Shown in pieces: positions 12,855 to 26,140 of a stretch of DNA of 64,000 bases (position 1 is its first letter; each line of letters begins with the position of its first letter). Below the pieces are notes generated by a model. The model was not told the DNA's origin. It did no database searches and saw only the letters and a program-made list of their open reading frames with translations. This DNA comes from Fomes fomentarius (taxonomy: Eukaryota > Basidiomycota > Agaricomycetes > Polyporales > Polyporaceae). Both the position numbers and the translations under genes were made by a program. The stretch is taken from contig JABYQN010000008.1 of assembly GCA_022606135.1 (NCBI GenBank), positions 1,178,001-1,242,000 of the forward strand, in the 5' to 3' direction.

Positions 12855-13135
12855 TTCCGTTGTTGTTTGAGTTTCGAACGGTCACTGCATCTGTACGATT
12901 GCCACACCATACAACGTACGCCCGAAGTGTGTTCAACTGCAGCTACATTTGAAACAAATGTTGCAATACTGTGGGTGTCCTGACAGTAGAACTGGATCCT
13001 GCCCGAACCCGACCCAATGACGTGTATGTTTGCCGCCTACGACGAAAGGCAATCATATCTGCACAGGGCTAGTCCTGGGCTAGTCGCTTCCGCGCAATAC
13101 ATACACTATCCAGCCAGACACGCTGGCTGGCGCGC
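12855..13135 (+). repeat. Dispersed repeat R1, copy 2
   Basis: Diverged copy of the 2030-2297 sequence in the same orientation, ending in the same CCAGCCAGACAC block. It has a small internal duplication (CTAGTCCTGGGCTAGTC) that copy 1 lacks. No coding capacity is conserved. Confidence 0.65.
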
Positions 13136-13292
13136 CATCGTTCCCTGCATACAGCTATCCTATACCCTTCCGATGGAGGGCAATGCATGACGTAGTTTAC
13201 CCGTCGAGTCTCGCCGCTAGATAGTGGGATGCGCAGAACTAGGTCAGGGAATCCTGCCGCTGGCCTACTAGAGAGTAGATGATACTGACCCT

Positions 13293-13888
13293 ATGATAGA
13301 TTCAAACGTCTCTTGTTCGTGTCGAACGTCTCTATCTTGTTCGTGTCCGTCGACACGCGTCCACGGCGCTCGATGGAGGGGCGCCGCTCGCGCTCATGGT
13401 CCCGGGGTTCTGGGCGTATTTCGATCCCGCTCCCTAAACCTAGCGGCGAGGAGGGCGAGGATGACACGGAACGCGTGATACTCGAGTCGCGCACGCTTGA
13501 ATGGATCGCGCAGCATGGGTCGAACCTGGATGTGTCGCGCGTCCCCAGCCAAGCCAATAGACTATAGAGAGCGGGGTCGGCCGGATCCCAGTCGTGCGCC
13601 TACCGTCCGCATCGTTCGGAACCCAACGCGCTCGCGCGTGGCTCTAATTGACAATCATTCGCCCGTGCGGTGCCTTCCGAGGCGCATGCGCGCTTGGACT
13701 ACCGGGACCACGACTATGAAGAGAGGGGGCCAGGGCTCGCGGACGCGAGCAGACCGCAGATGCCAGGTATTCTCAGCAGCTTGTTGCCGCGCACGCAGGC
13801 TGTTCCTGCAGAGCTGCCGTTCGAGCTTGGAGCGGGGCAGAGTAGGACGACAACAGGGCACTGCCAGTGGGTGATCGAGTCCTCCTAA
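13293..13888 (+). other. GC-rich possible coding remnant, unrecognised
   Basis: The stretch is GC-rich and codes for charged, low-complexity peptide in more than one plus frame (for example RRSRSWSRGSGRISIPLPKP at about 13380-13440, then DYRDHDYEERGPGLADASRP at about 13698-13757). A stop codon and a frame change separate the parts, and I see no splice pair that joins them. It may be a decayed gene or merely GC-rich spacer. No family was recognised. Confidence 0.2.
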
Positions 13889-14704
13889 GCATGTACAGGT
13901 GTCAAGGGGGGATGATCATGAATTCAACACAGATGAAGCTCTGAAGTCGCAGACTGGATCCAGCTCATTCGAGCGTCCCCACTCGGTGCGGCGGCGGGTG
14001 ATAGATCCTCGAATACTACAGGTTGACGGTAATCGGACATCCCGCACAATGCCCGGCATGTAAATACAGTTCCGTATGTTTTGCTTTGCGCTCAGGCTTC
14101 TTGAATCCTTTTGCATGGTGCAAGCTGACTCGGGTGACTCACCGTGATGGCGAACTTTGGAGGATAGAAGCTTGCGATCGAGCCCTTTTCCACAGCGTTC
14201 GTGAGTTGTCACTTTGATCCTGGTAGGATTCACAGTATTAGATCGCCAATAAACTCGCCGTACGTGTGACGAATTCGTAGCTGTAATTAGGGTCAGAGCG
14301 AAGTCGAATCCGTAAGGCGTGACTCCGACTCACTCGCTCATGATCCAGCCGTACCGGTCGATTTGGCCACCGGAGTATACGTTAGGTAGACGTGTGTATA
14401 GTGTCGAGCTACTCGGCGTTGTACTACTACCGCAGCTCACCGAGCCCGTTTCCAACCATCTACGTCGTACTCACACGAAGCATCAACGATGGAGCCGTCT
14501 TCCCCACGCCGGAAGGCGACCCACTCAACGTTCTCTTGAACGGAGAGGCTCTCTAGCTTCGGTCGTTCAAAGCGCCTTAACATAGGCCATAGGGAGAACA
14601 CCGCGTTGGTGTATTGGACCAGTGATTGGCGGAATTGAGAGTCTGTGTCGTCTTTCGCCAGCCTATGGCTGTAGTGTGACGGGTGCCAGACAAGTGTCGT
14701 AAGC
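13889..14704. other. Intergenic, nothing recognised
   Basis: Lies downstream of the F-box gene at 14705-15828. No supported gene or RNA. Confidence 0.4.
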
Positions 14705-15828
14705 TCAGGACATATGAGCCCCAGCTTGTCGAAATTTGCGTCGAAAGTGGATAATTCGTTGTACTCCGGGGAGTATGGCTACAATGGACCATAGTGAGAC
14801 AGTGTGGTAGCAGCCGTGGATCAGTGCACGTACGTCGAACCGGTCCTCGATTTCGAGATATCGGAGTGACCGAAGTTCTCCCGATTCGAGAATCAGAGTG
14901 GGCCATAGACGATCCACTCGATGAGAGACGTTCGGGTGGCTAGGCTCCATCACAATCCTGAGGGAGACGAGGTCCGGCAGATTGGGGAGATCGTATTGCA
15001 CAGATTCGAGACGGCGAGACGGAACGTTATCAAGAGTGAGATGTACGATCCCACGTAGCTGACTCAGGTCGGACATGCTTGGTGATTGGTACTGCATGTT
15101 CAACGTGAGTGTGTCCAAGGATGGTAACTGTGAGGCACAATATCGCAGGCATCCTAGGGCCCTCGCGGTCGTATTTATCTGGCGTAGGTAGGGTTTCGGG
15201 CAGGAAAAGATACCGGGATACGCTGGAAGGGTGTTGAAGGAGAGTTCCTGAAGGTTATCCATTTGGTGGATCGCATCCACGAGCGATTCCTTCACGGAAG
15301 AAGGGAGCCCCGGACGAACTTGCGTGTGGGGCGTATACTTGCCCGTCTTGAGCATGTCGACAATCGCCTCCGCGCGCCGCACGTGTCGCGGTCGGGTGTC
15401 CAATCGTATGACAGGTATGTCGAGGAGGAGAGCGCGTACGGCAGCTCGACGGCGGGTGTTCCTCAAGATGGCCAAGCAGAACACGTGGAGTTGGTCAACT
15501 TCACGTCCAAGCCAAACCCGACGATATAAGACGGCCTCTGCTTCTAGCTGGAGCCTTTTGCAGACAGTAGCGAGAGGTAGAAGCGTCGCTGGGCTATATG
15601 GGTCCGCCAACAGCTCAAATATGATCGTCCAGATCTCGATAGGCAATGTGAGTTCCTGCGCATGGGATGGTCCACGGCGTTTGATCTATGCATCACATTT
15701 GCAAGGGATAGAATTGATCTAAGGTCAAGGCCTGTCCCCAACGTTGTACTCACCTTCATCGATGTCGCCAATCTCGTCTTCAGTCTCGACCAGATGAGTG
15801 TCGGCTTGGAATGAGTGTGAGATTCCAT
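14705..15828 (-). CDS. F-box protein (351 aa, two exons)
   Basis: Predicted substrate receptor of an SCF ubiquitin ligase. The start at 15828 gives a 25-residue first exon. A 68 nt intron (15753-15686) joins in phase to an exon beginning IKRRGPSHAQELTLP. The F-box core is LPIEIWTIIFELLADPYSPA... followed by LLPLATVCKRLQLEAEAVLY, at about residues 36-75. After it come irregular leucine-rich segments (LQELSFNTLPA, LDTLTLNMQYQS, IVHLTLDNVPS, LRSLRYLEIEDRF), as in many Agaricomycete F-box/LRR proteins. No frame break was found, unlike the other two F-box loci in this window. Substrate unknown. Confidence 0.7.
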
Positions 15829-17502
15829 CTTGTGCTGGTATCGATTCAAAGGCCACTGGCCATCAGGGAGAGAGCGCGGAGAGCGGCAGAGAAAGTGCAG
15901 AGGATAGGCCAAACTTGAAATGTAACTTGAACAACGCGTTGGGGGCCGAACGGTGAGATGAACGCTGGCATCAACGGTCACGGCGTCGTACCTGTGCAGT
16001 GGCGTGAGGCTGTACTATTATGACTCTACCCGAAACTGAACTAGGAACGAGAGTCGAGTCCCAAGACTTACATAGAAAGTGTTTGCAGTGGCATTGTTTG
16101 CTCTGTGCTTAACGTCGCAAGGCGATCAAGGTGCGTACTGTGCGTAACGGTACAGCGCGTGCAGGACGACCTCATCGTATGCTTACGCTGTGCGAGCGAA
16201 CAACCCTTTTAAAGATATCAAAGGGATATCCGGCATCCGAAAAGGCCCCATTACTCAAGCCACGCACTACTCTGAGAATGTCGGTGCTGGTCCTTCGACT
16301 GTGCCATGCATTGTCTCCAGATCGAGGTGTACGGTTACGAGCAGCCGTCTTCCCACTAGAACTATGCACCGCGCTGCTTCCAGTTTCGGGTCAGTTATCC
16401 CGGTTGGCAAATGTTCAGGACCCAATGAATCCGGCCATGACCATTCAGCATGTTGCTTCGAGTTGGAGGGTCGCTACGGCGGTTACCCCGAGTCGGATTT
16501 CTTCAAAGCGGAAGGGCGATCGTGCGGAAGATGCACGATGAAGAGCCTCGTCAAGCGGGCGGTGTTCACGCTGAGCGTCCACGGATGCTATTCGCTCTTC
16601 GGAATCAGCGAAGTCTCATGCTCTCCTCATATTGTGTGCAATCGTCATACAGTAAGTTGTCCCTCCATTATCGTTCGCTATTCAATGGTATCTATGTTTT
16701 GTACCGTATTTTCCGATCATGATCGCGTTCACCTATATCTAGTACCAACACTTCACTAGTCGTCGTTGATAAAATACTACTCGGCTGCCCTTGACACGAG
16801 CTAGCTTCAAAGCTAACGTTAAGCTCTCAAGTAGTACTTCAGTAGAGCGGCTAAGTCCAACTTCGGGCGCTTCAATGAGACCCCAAACAGACTCACAAAC
16901 GCTCGTTGTCTTCTTTTCCAATCTCCAAGTCCTTATGCAGCGGAGCCTGCGCCCTTCGAAATCTCCTTCATCTCCTTGTTGTCTGCATACTGTGCATGGC
17001 ATACGAAAACATATGAACACTTCTTGTGAGGTGACATCACTCTCTGGACTGGCTTTGCACGGTGCAGCGAGATGACCGTGTCGGCTGCCCGTATGTCGGT
17101 GGCGAGTTCTGGGATTGCTTTCATTCGGTGCGTAGCAATGGGGTGAGGAATGCAGGATAGCGGGCTGCGAAAAGGTGAGTCGTGGTCTTTTGCATTGCGC
17201 GAGGTCCGCCGCCTCGTCCTTTGTCTTGACGGCGCGCCGCTTTGACGGTGCCGCCTCGTGCCCTTTGTAAAGCATTATCAGCTTTGGTGCAAAGATGTGG
17301 CCCATCAGTTGCATGGGCCGGGTCGTGGTTAGGTATATACCCCAGCTTGCTCTCCATCTTGCCCACCACCGTTCCCCTGCTCGCCATCGAGCATTGTGAG
17401 TTCGTTTCATCTAAGCTCCTTGAGGTTCGTGCTAACCCATGTACTTTTGTAAGGTATTATACCCCCCAAAATCATCCTATCAAGAACCTGGCTGGTTCCT
17501 CA
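15829..17502. other. Intergenic with unassigned open frames
   Basis: A plus-strand open stretch (about 16190-16759) and a long minus-strand one (about 17410-16739) exist. Neither has a recognisable domain, and they overlap each other in part, so I do not call either a gene. The last 250 bp, with GGTATATAC at 17333-17341, probably form the promoter of the downstream kinase. Confidence 0.35.
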
Positions 17503-19653
17503 ATGTCGCGTCCCCCTCTCCGCAACCCATTCGTGCACACTGGTCGCAATGTGGCCCGGCCCTCGCTTGACCCACTGAGCCCTTTGGATCCCGGCCCGTC
17601 GCGATGCGCCCTTGAACCCACTCCAGTGATGCAGGACGCGATGCGCACCTACATGAGTGTAGGTGTGCAAACCGAACCCGAGGCTTCCATTTTGTCGGTA
17701 GCCGCGTCGAGGAGAGGATCCCTATCCAAGCTCAAGGAGGCCGGAAACGTGCTGCGGCCACGACGAATGCTCCAGAGGTTCGTTGGCTTATGGAACCACA
17801 GGCGCGTCGATGTGTCTTCCTCAGACGGACAGGAACCTCCACCGCGTACTGATGCTCGTCGAGCAGAGGTGCCTAAAGCTATTCCACAGCGCCCTCGCCG
17901 GCCAGCGTCGTTGGATCCGGAGTTTCTCGAGCTGATCGGGGAATGTTTCAACGATGTTGCGTCTCGGTCATCTTCGAGTGCATCTCACGTCCAAGTTGGT
18001 CTTCCGACTTCACGAGGCCCGAAAAACGCGGTTGCGTTCCCGAAGGTAGCGACACCGGTCCCAGTACCGTCTCTCCATGCAGATGTCCACGAAGCACCTC
18101 AGCCTCGACCGTCTCGCCGCCCATCTACCCTACGCCCCTCACCTTCCAGCGCAAGTGGTGAGAAGGAGCAACGGCGCAAGCTCATTGGTATCGCGCCCGG
18201 GCCTCGAACACCCCTACCCCCACTCGAACACTTCTGGACCCTTGTACAGCGCAACAACCTGCACATTCCCCCAGAACGTGTCGCGAAGTGGGTGACGGGT
18301 GGCATCCTGGGTACAGGCGGGTTTGGACGGGTGTACCTCGTCTACAATACCACTACCCGGGCGCAGTGTGCGATGAAAGTTGTCGAGCACGCGCGTCGTA
18401 TGTCGGGGTCGTCGTGTCGGGGGCTCATCAACGAGCTCAGAGTTTTGTCGGCACTCAGTGCAGAGCCGGAAGTTATACCGTTCCTCCTTCAGCCGTATCT
18501 GACGGACTGTCTGTGGGCATGGCGGTCGACCACTGGGTATCTGCATATCTTGACTGAGGTGTGCACCGGTGGTGAACTGACTACATACAAGGGCAAGCTG
18601 TCCTATGAGAATCTGGTCCTGGTTTGCGCTGAGTTGGTATGTTCTCTTTTTTATGCCTGATTTCGGTCCTCGACAGTGCTCTGATTGAATTTATGCGCTT
18701 CAGGTGTTGGGGCTGAGCCATCTGCATCGACACGGGATCGTCCATCACGATCTCAAGCCGCACAACATCCTCATCAACGCCGCCGGGCACTGTGTTATCG
18801 CAGACTATGGCGGCGTCCGGTTCATGAGCCAGCAGCGCAAGTTGACGCGCCGCGCAGGCACCTATCCGATCATGACCACCCCATACGCTGCGCCTGAGCT
18901 TTTGGTACATGTCGACGAGGACTCGGTGCAGACTTACGACGAGACGGTGGATTATTGGTCCCTGGGTACTACAATGGTCTCGATGATCATGGACTACGTG
19001 AGTTATCGCAAGCTTCCCGCATAGCAAGCTAGCTGACCAAGATGCTTTCTCGATAGGAGTACCTTCCTGGCACGTCTGACATCTCGTTTATGAACTTCCG
19101 AGTGGAGAAGATTCGGGCACAGATGATTAAGCTGCAGACCCCTCTCTATCTGCACAGTCTCATCATGCAGGTGAGTGATTCCGGAATCCGCGTACATCCG
19201 CGTCACTGATGCCCGTCGTCCCCATGTAGCTCCTGTGCATAGATCCCGCGCAGCGGCTCAGGTATCCAGCCATCGTGGAGCACTCTCTCTTCCAGAACGT
19301 GTAAGTCGAAAGATGTCATGTCTCGCTTTCCGCTTCCGCTAATCGCTGATCACTCGCCTCCCTTGTAGTGTGTGGCAGGAAGTTTTGGAACAAAAGCATC
19401 CTCGTAAGCCTCCCTTGTCGACAACGTGTACTTACAGCTTATTTGATTTGTGGTCGCGTTTTTAGCCATCCCTTTCGTTCAAGAGCTCGTGCCCCTGGGC
19501 TTTGGCTGGGGTTACGACACGCCCAAGGTCCACAAGATGCGGGACCCAAGCGCCGACTTCCTCCGCGAGCTCCGGAGGGACGATCTGTCCCTCATGGTAG
19601 ATGACTCGTTCCGTGTCGACCAGCATCACGAACGATTGATTGAGGCCCTCTAG
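17503..19653 (+). CDS. Protein kinase-like protein with variant HHD and DYG motifs
   Basis: A Ser/Pro-rich, probably disordered N-terminus (about 260 residues) precedes a kinase domain. Visible motifs are the glycine loop GTGGFGRV, the ATP lysine in CAMKVV, the catalytic loop HHDLKPHN where HRDLKPxN is usual, the metal site ADYGG in place of DFG, and AAPE near the end of the activation segment. Catalytic Asp, Lys and Asn are kept, so activity is possible. Introns at 18637-18703, about 18997-19056, 19171-19230, 19302-19368 and 19405-19465 join in frame. I chose the ATG at 17503; an in-frame ATG exists at 17242, but that stretch looks like promoter and leader. It resembles expanded basidiomycete kinases. 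Substrate and pathway unknown. Confidence 0.75.
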
Positions 19654-20037
19654 TGGTCAGTCCATGTTCAACTGACAAGTGGTGGGCGGGATGCCATCCT
19701 TCATAGTTGTATCTTGTTATTGTACCCCATCTTCGTTATAGTCATACCCTAGATAATGTGTCGCTTTGTTTGTAATCCGCTGTAATATGCTAGCGTGTAA
19801 TTGCATGTGTAAACCTATTCAGGTTGACAGCCTTCCAAGTTAGGTGCGATCTTCCATACCAAACGAGGATGTAGCACTGTCAGCGTCTGTATGCACCTTG
19901 CGCTCGAACCACCTCGTCGTTATTACACCTCTTCCTGCTCAACTCCTGGCCCAAGCACTGTTCTCGCATATTGTCCCCAATATCGGCCAATCTTGTAAGG
20001 CATTGGCTTAGAGAGAGCTCGATATGCTCATGATGGG
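19654..20037. other. Intergenic, nothing recognised
   Basis: AT-rich 3' region of the kinase gene, followed by the exopolyphosphatase promoter. No distinct element seen. Confidence 0.5.
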
Positions 20038-21501
20038 TTGATAGCTACGACTAGGCTACGACTCTTTCGAGCAGCCACGTCACTCAGATCCACGTCACTC
20101 AGGATGGCCGTCACCGCCCTCTCAACCTTTCTGAAAGAACGGAAGGTAGCCTATTTGGATGCCGTCAAGGCAGGGAACGGAAAAGAGTGGACAGTAGTGA
20201 TGGGCAACGAAGCCGGCGGTTAGTAAGATGATGTGGCACAAACCTTGACGCTAACCATCTCTCTCCCAGATCTCGACTCGATCGCGAGCGCGATTGCATA
20301 CTCCTGGTATGCGTCCAAGCTGCGCGGCACGACCGCCGTCTCGCTGATCCAAACGCCCCGGTCGGAGCTGCGTCTTCGTGCAGAAAACCTGCTCGCCCTC
20401 GAGCTCGCGAAGCTCAACCCCGAGACCGACATACTTTGCATCGACGACATCCCCGTCGGACAGTCCGACCCGTTTCCGTCCCACAACTTCGCGCTCGTCG
20501 ACCACAACCGGTTGCAACCGCGGTTCACACGCGAGAATTCAGGCGCGCGCGTCGTCGCGGTGGTCGATCATCATGAGGACGAAGGACTCTACCGCGACAC
20601 CGCGGACCCGCGGCTCATTGTCGTCCCTACGGGCAGCTGCGCGTCGCTGGTCACGCAGCTCTTCGAAGAGCATCTCTCAGCGTCGGCCGCGGCTTCTGAC
20701 TCGGAAACGGAGGAGATCCCACCCGAGCTCGCGACGCTGCTTCTGTGCAGCGTCCTCATCGACACCAACGGGCTCAAACTCGGCGGTAAGGCAGAGGCGG
20801 CCGACCTTCGGGCGGCGCGCTTCCTCATCTCGCGCGCAGCCAAGGCAGACTCCACGGCGCAGCAAGACTCTGGAACGATCAACTCCTCTGCAGTCTCGAA
20901 AGCACCATCTCTCGGTGCTGTCAACGAAGAAGCGCTGCATGAGACGCCGGGGGTGCAGGAGCTGAACGCGATCCTGCAGGAGCGGAAGGCGTCGGTCTCC
21001 CACCTTCGGTCACTCGATCTGCTCAAGAGGGACTACAAGGAGTATACAATGTCGCCTGCCCAGGCACCCTCGAAGGAGATCCTCGTTGGGCTGTCGTCCG
21101 TACCCGTTGGCTTCCAGTCGTGGCTGCCGCGCGATGAAGATTTCTGGTCAGAGACGGAGAAGTTCATGCAGGAACGTGGGCTGACCGTCCTTGGCATCCT
21201 CACGTCCTTCCGTGAACACCCTGAGCCTGGCAAGAGTGGGCGGGGTAAGCATAGGAGGGAACAGATGTACGTCGTTCGAGGCGATAACGATCTCGCCACT
21301 GCATTGTTCGACGCACTCGAGGACACTGAAGACCTCAATCTGAAGAGGAGGAAGTTCCCGGAGTATGGTGTACACATTGGATTTGGAGATAGTTATCGGG
21401 CGAGGGTATGGAAGCAGAAGAATGTCGATGCGACGAGGAAAGTCACTGCACCACTAGTGAAGAGTATCATAGAGGGCCGCTCGAAAGGTGCCAACTTGTA
21501 G
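20038..21501 (+). CDS. PPX1: Exopolyphosphatase, Ppx1/Prune family (DHH superfamily)
   Basis: Removes terminal phosphate from inorganic polyphosphate using divalent metal. DHH-family motifs appear in order: GNEAGDLDSIASAIAYSW, the motif II aspartate in LVDHNRLQPR, the DHH motif VVDHHEDEGLY, and IDTNGLKLGGKAEAADLR. The C-terminal DHHA2-like half ends in YGVHIGFGDSYRARVW. One intron (20219-20269) splits motif I. Two in-frame ATGs are possible. The ATG at 20104 gives 448 residues. The ATG at 20038 adds 22 residues rich in Arg, Ser and Thr and free of acids, which looks like a mitochondrial presequence. Yeast Ppx1 is known from both cytosol and mitochondria, so alternative starts could serve two compartments; that is inference. 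Confidence 0.88.
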
Positions 21502-23742
21502 GTCGTGCTAGCAGCTGCCAGCTTTTTCGATGTGTGTTCTACCTTGTATACATGGCGCAGTGCGATTACTGTTTCGAATATAGCAAAGACATAGATATAG
21601 CAAAAGCACGTATGATGATGACGTTAACGAATCATGAGCTCATTCTCCCGAACCCATACAGAGCTCCCAGCATTCAGAAACATGTGACAACTGTGCTCGG
21701 GAACAATTGTTGGCTACATTGAAATTACCGTGGGTCGACCTATTGATCCAGGGTTATCCCAACAATCACAGATGATCTCCATATAGTCTCCTCGACGCTC
21801 GCGCCCCAGCTCATACTGAATTCCCGCTTGCCCACGAGTGCTGCGGAAACAGTGATGCTCGAACATGGGGCACGAATCATTGCCAATACTTAGCGGTCAA
21901 ATGGGCGCTGGTCCTCCCGTCGACTCGGAGAACGGTTGATGAAACCGCAGGATCACTCTCTCCTCGTAAGCAGTGATCGTCGTGCTCATTGCGAGACAGG
22001 CTGTGAGTGCGTTTGTTACAGTCTACCAATTTCTTGTTGCTGAGCTGCCATATTGTACTAGTGTTGCTATACAAGCGGACCGTGACCGTTCAATTTCCTG
22101 GAATGTATTGCGTGGATAGTTGTCTATACCGACTACTCATCTACTTGGCCTCCGTTATACCCTCACGGAGGGGCCGGACCAACGGACTCGGCAGCGGGCG
22201 CCCCGTCTCGAAACTCTAACGCCAGTCACGGCCTTGGCCAAATCTGGGTCGGCACCGAGCGTGACCGTGACAAGACAACCGCCTCGCCGCGTACCAGTAG
22301 AGTGAAACATGCCAAGACACGGCATTTCGTGAATGTTGTGGTGACTAAGGGAGGGATGCTGCTCTGAATACGACGGTATACCCGACCCACTTTCGACTTG
22401 AAGGTGCGTAGTCAATTCTGCCCGCTCAGTTGGCTGGTAATCAACCAGCGTTGTAGATCTCATGAACAACCACATCAGGCTACAGCTACATATTATATCG
22501 ATTGATGTTTCAACTGAACGGATGTGCATCCGTCATGCATAACGATTGCTCAATGTCGTGTTGCCAGACTCTGCCAAATGCTGCGTAAAGCTGGTGCATT
22601 ACCAATGTCAGTGGTTCCCGTCTGCATTGTCCCCATTGGGAACGGATACAGAGCACTGACATTTGGAGGTCAGCAATCACTGACTGTTATGTCTAAAAGA
22701 TTTACGTGAGTAACATGCGCGTTTCAGGGAGTTGTTCACAGGATTCGCATTCTCGTTGTCACCTTCCTATGGCTGCGATCAGGACAGCGCAGCAGAAAGA
22801 CGGGTACTGTTCGCCCCCACGTCAAAGTAAGTCATCACACTTGCCACTATCTGTCCATAGTGTTTCGCGAGAGACCCACAATGTTCGCCGGCCACGCGGC
22901 CTTTCAACGTTTCAAGCCGGCTGATTAAGCGCCATGACACAGAATTCTCCATAAGGGATCGGTAGATCTTGCGGCTTGCCTCAACTCCTCCGGCCACCAA
23001 GACAACTCGATGATAACGTATTCTGTGCTTGGCTCGACCGTAATATGCTCACGGAACATGGCGCGGTTCACACGGTAAGCGCGCCGTAATGAGAAGATTC
23101 AGACAGATGTAACGTAGGAAGTTCTCTCGCGTTGCACTTGTTTCCTACCACACGTTGCTAACAGCTTGGTTTTGTAGTAGATAATAATGTCATAGTGTGT
23201 AGTAAGAGCTCGCACTCCCGTCAGTGCACCAAGCCCAATAAGTAAACGCACCGGCGTGGCATCACAGACTTATAACAAATTGGCACAGGCTCCCCGACTG
23301 CGGCTTCTCAACCATCTTCCCTCGCGAGGTTCGGACTGTCTTGGTCGATACACACCGCGGCCATCTCATTAATACACACTTGATACGGCACACGCCGCAG
23401 CTAACAACCCGGAAAACGAGCGCTTACCGCGCTGTTCGGTTTGTGTGTTCTCACACCTCGCCTTCACAGTCGGATGTAGCCCACGAAATCTGATGATTGC
23501 AATTGGCTGAAACATACTCCCTTCGCCGTCGGTTATCTAACATGATCTCTCCCGTGTCTTCCTACGTTCGGCAAAGACATAGGTTAACGAAGGGGCGAGT
23601 ATATAGTCCCCTACACCTGTCCTCGAGATTCTCAACAATCTTGGTCATACCTTTCTTTTCACCCGTCGGTCGCGGTTGCTTGCAGTCGTTTTTTTTTCTC
23701 TGCTCAAATTTCGGATCTCAACACTGCAGACGTTGCGTCCTC
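21502..23742. other. Long intergenic region upstream of the peroxidase gene
   Basis: About 2.2 kb without a supported gene. It holds an imperfect inverted repeat at 22603-22664 (arms AATGTCAGTG / CACTGACATT, plus GTTCCC / GGGAAC). It also holds the peroxidase promoter, with CCAAT-type sites near 23228 (CCAAT) and 23503 (ATTGG). No transposase or RNA gene was recognised. Confidence 0.45.
23600..23605 (+). promoter_or_regulatory. TATA box of the manganese peroxidase gene
   Basis: TATATA lies about 140 bp upstream of the peroxidase ATG at 23743, in the context GCGAGTATATAGTCCC. Position and sequence fit a strong, inducible secreted-enzyme promoter. Confidence 0.55.
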
Positions 23743-25451
<1,709 letters not shown>

Positions 25452-26140
25452 GGACCTCGCCGTTCACGCCTTTGCTTCCTCTCATTGCCCCGACTACATC
25501 TACAACTATGCACACCCCCGCCTCACTCGGCCTATGCTCTCTTAGGACTGTGTTCGGCTGTTGTCTTTTGGGACTGGTCTCATCGTTCGAACTTTGCTAT
25601 GGTTCCGCTTTGTGTTCGTATATATCTGTCGCTCCTTTCGTGAACCCCAATTGTCGTATATAATACCGTAATTATACTACCACACATCGCTTCCACCACA
25701 CAGACGGATGCAATGCATATCTCCCATCGCTGACATTCCATCTGCGCTGGGATCCGTGCCAGTCTACTTCAAGGTACCTACAGTATGATCGCCGAATTCA
25801 CTTGCACTTAAGGAACGTGAACACGTCCGAGAGTAACGATAGAACAAATGGAACGGGTCCGATGTATTCTGTTGGGCTCGAATTTGGTGACGGGGATCAA
25901 ATTTGTATCGAGGTCATGGACCTGACATCGTTTGTGTTATCTTACCTGCCCAGTGCAGTTTGTGATTCATGTGGTATGATCCTTTCGCAGGTCGTCACAA
26001 ACTATAGCTATTGACACGTCGGATCACACAAGAACTGCACACTTTAATTCAATGAGTTCCTAGTCCGTTGATGACTAACCAACCCGCTGTGTGCTTCGAG
26101 ATCCAGTGGCAATCCAGGATCCTCAACCGGCGGCTATTAT
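25452..26140. other. Convergent intergenic region
   Basis: 3' regions of the peroxidase gene (plus) and the DUF1308 gene (minus). No further gene seen. Confidence 0.5.

Noticed and set aside
16190..17410. Long open frames on both strands (about 190 and 223 codons)
   Set aside because: They overlap in part and have no domain, no splice support and no family resemblance; GC-rich DNA readily gives such frames by chance.
17242..17502. N-terminal extension of the kinase from the in-frame ATG at 17242
   Set aside because: The stretch contains a TATA-like GGTATATAC and AT-rich leader-type sequence; the ATG at 17503 starts a more plausible N-terminus.
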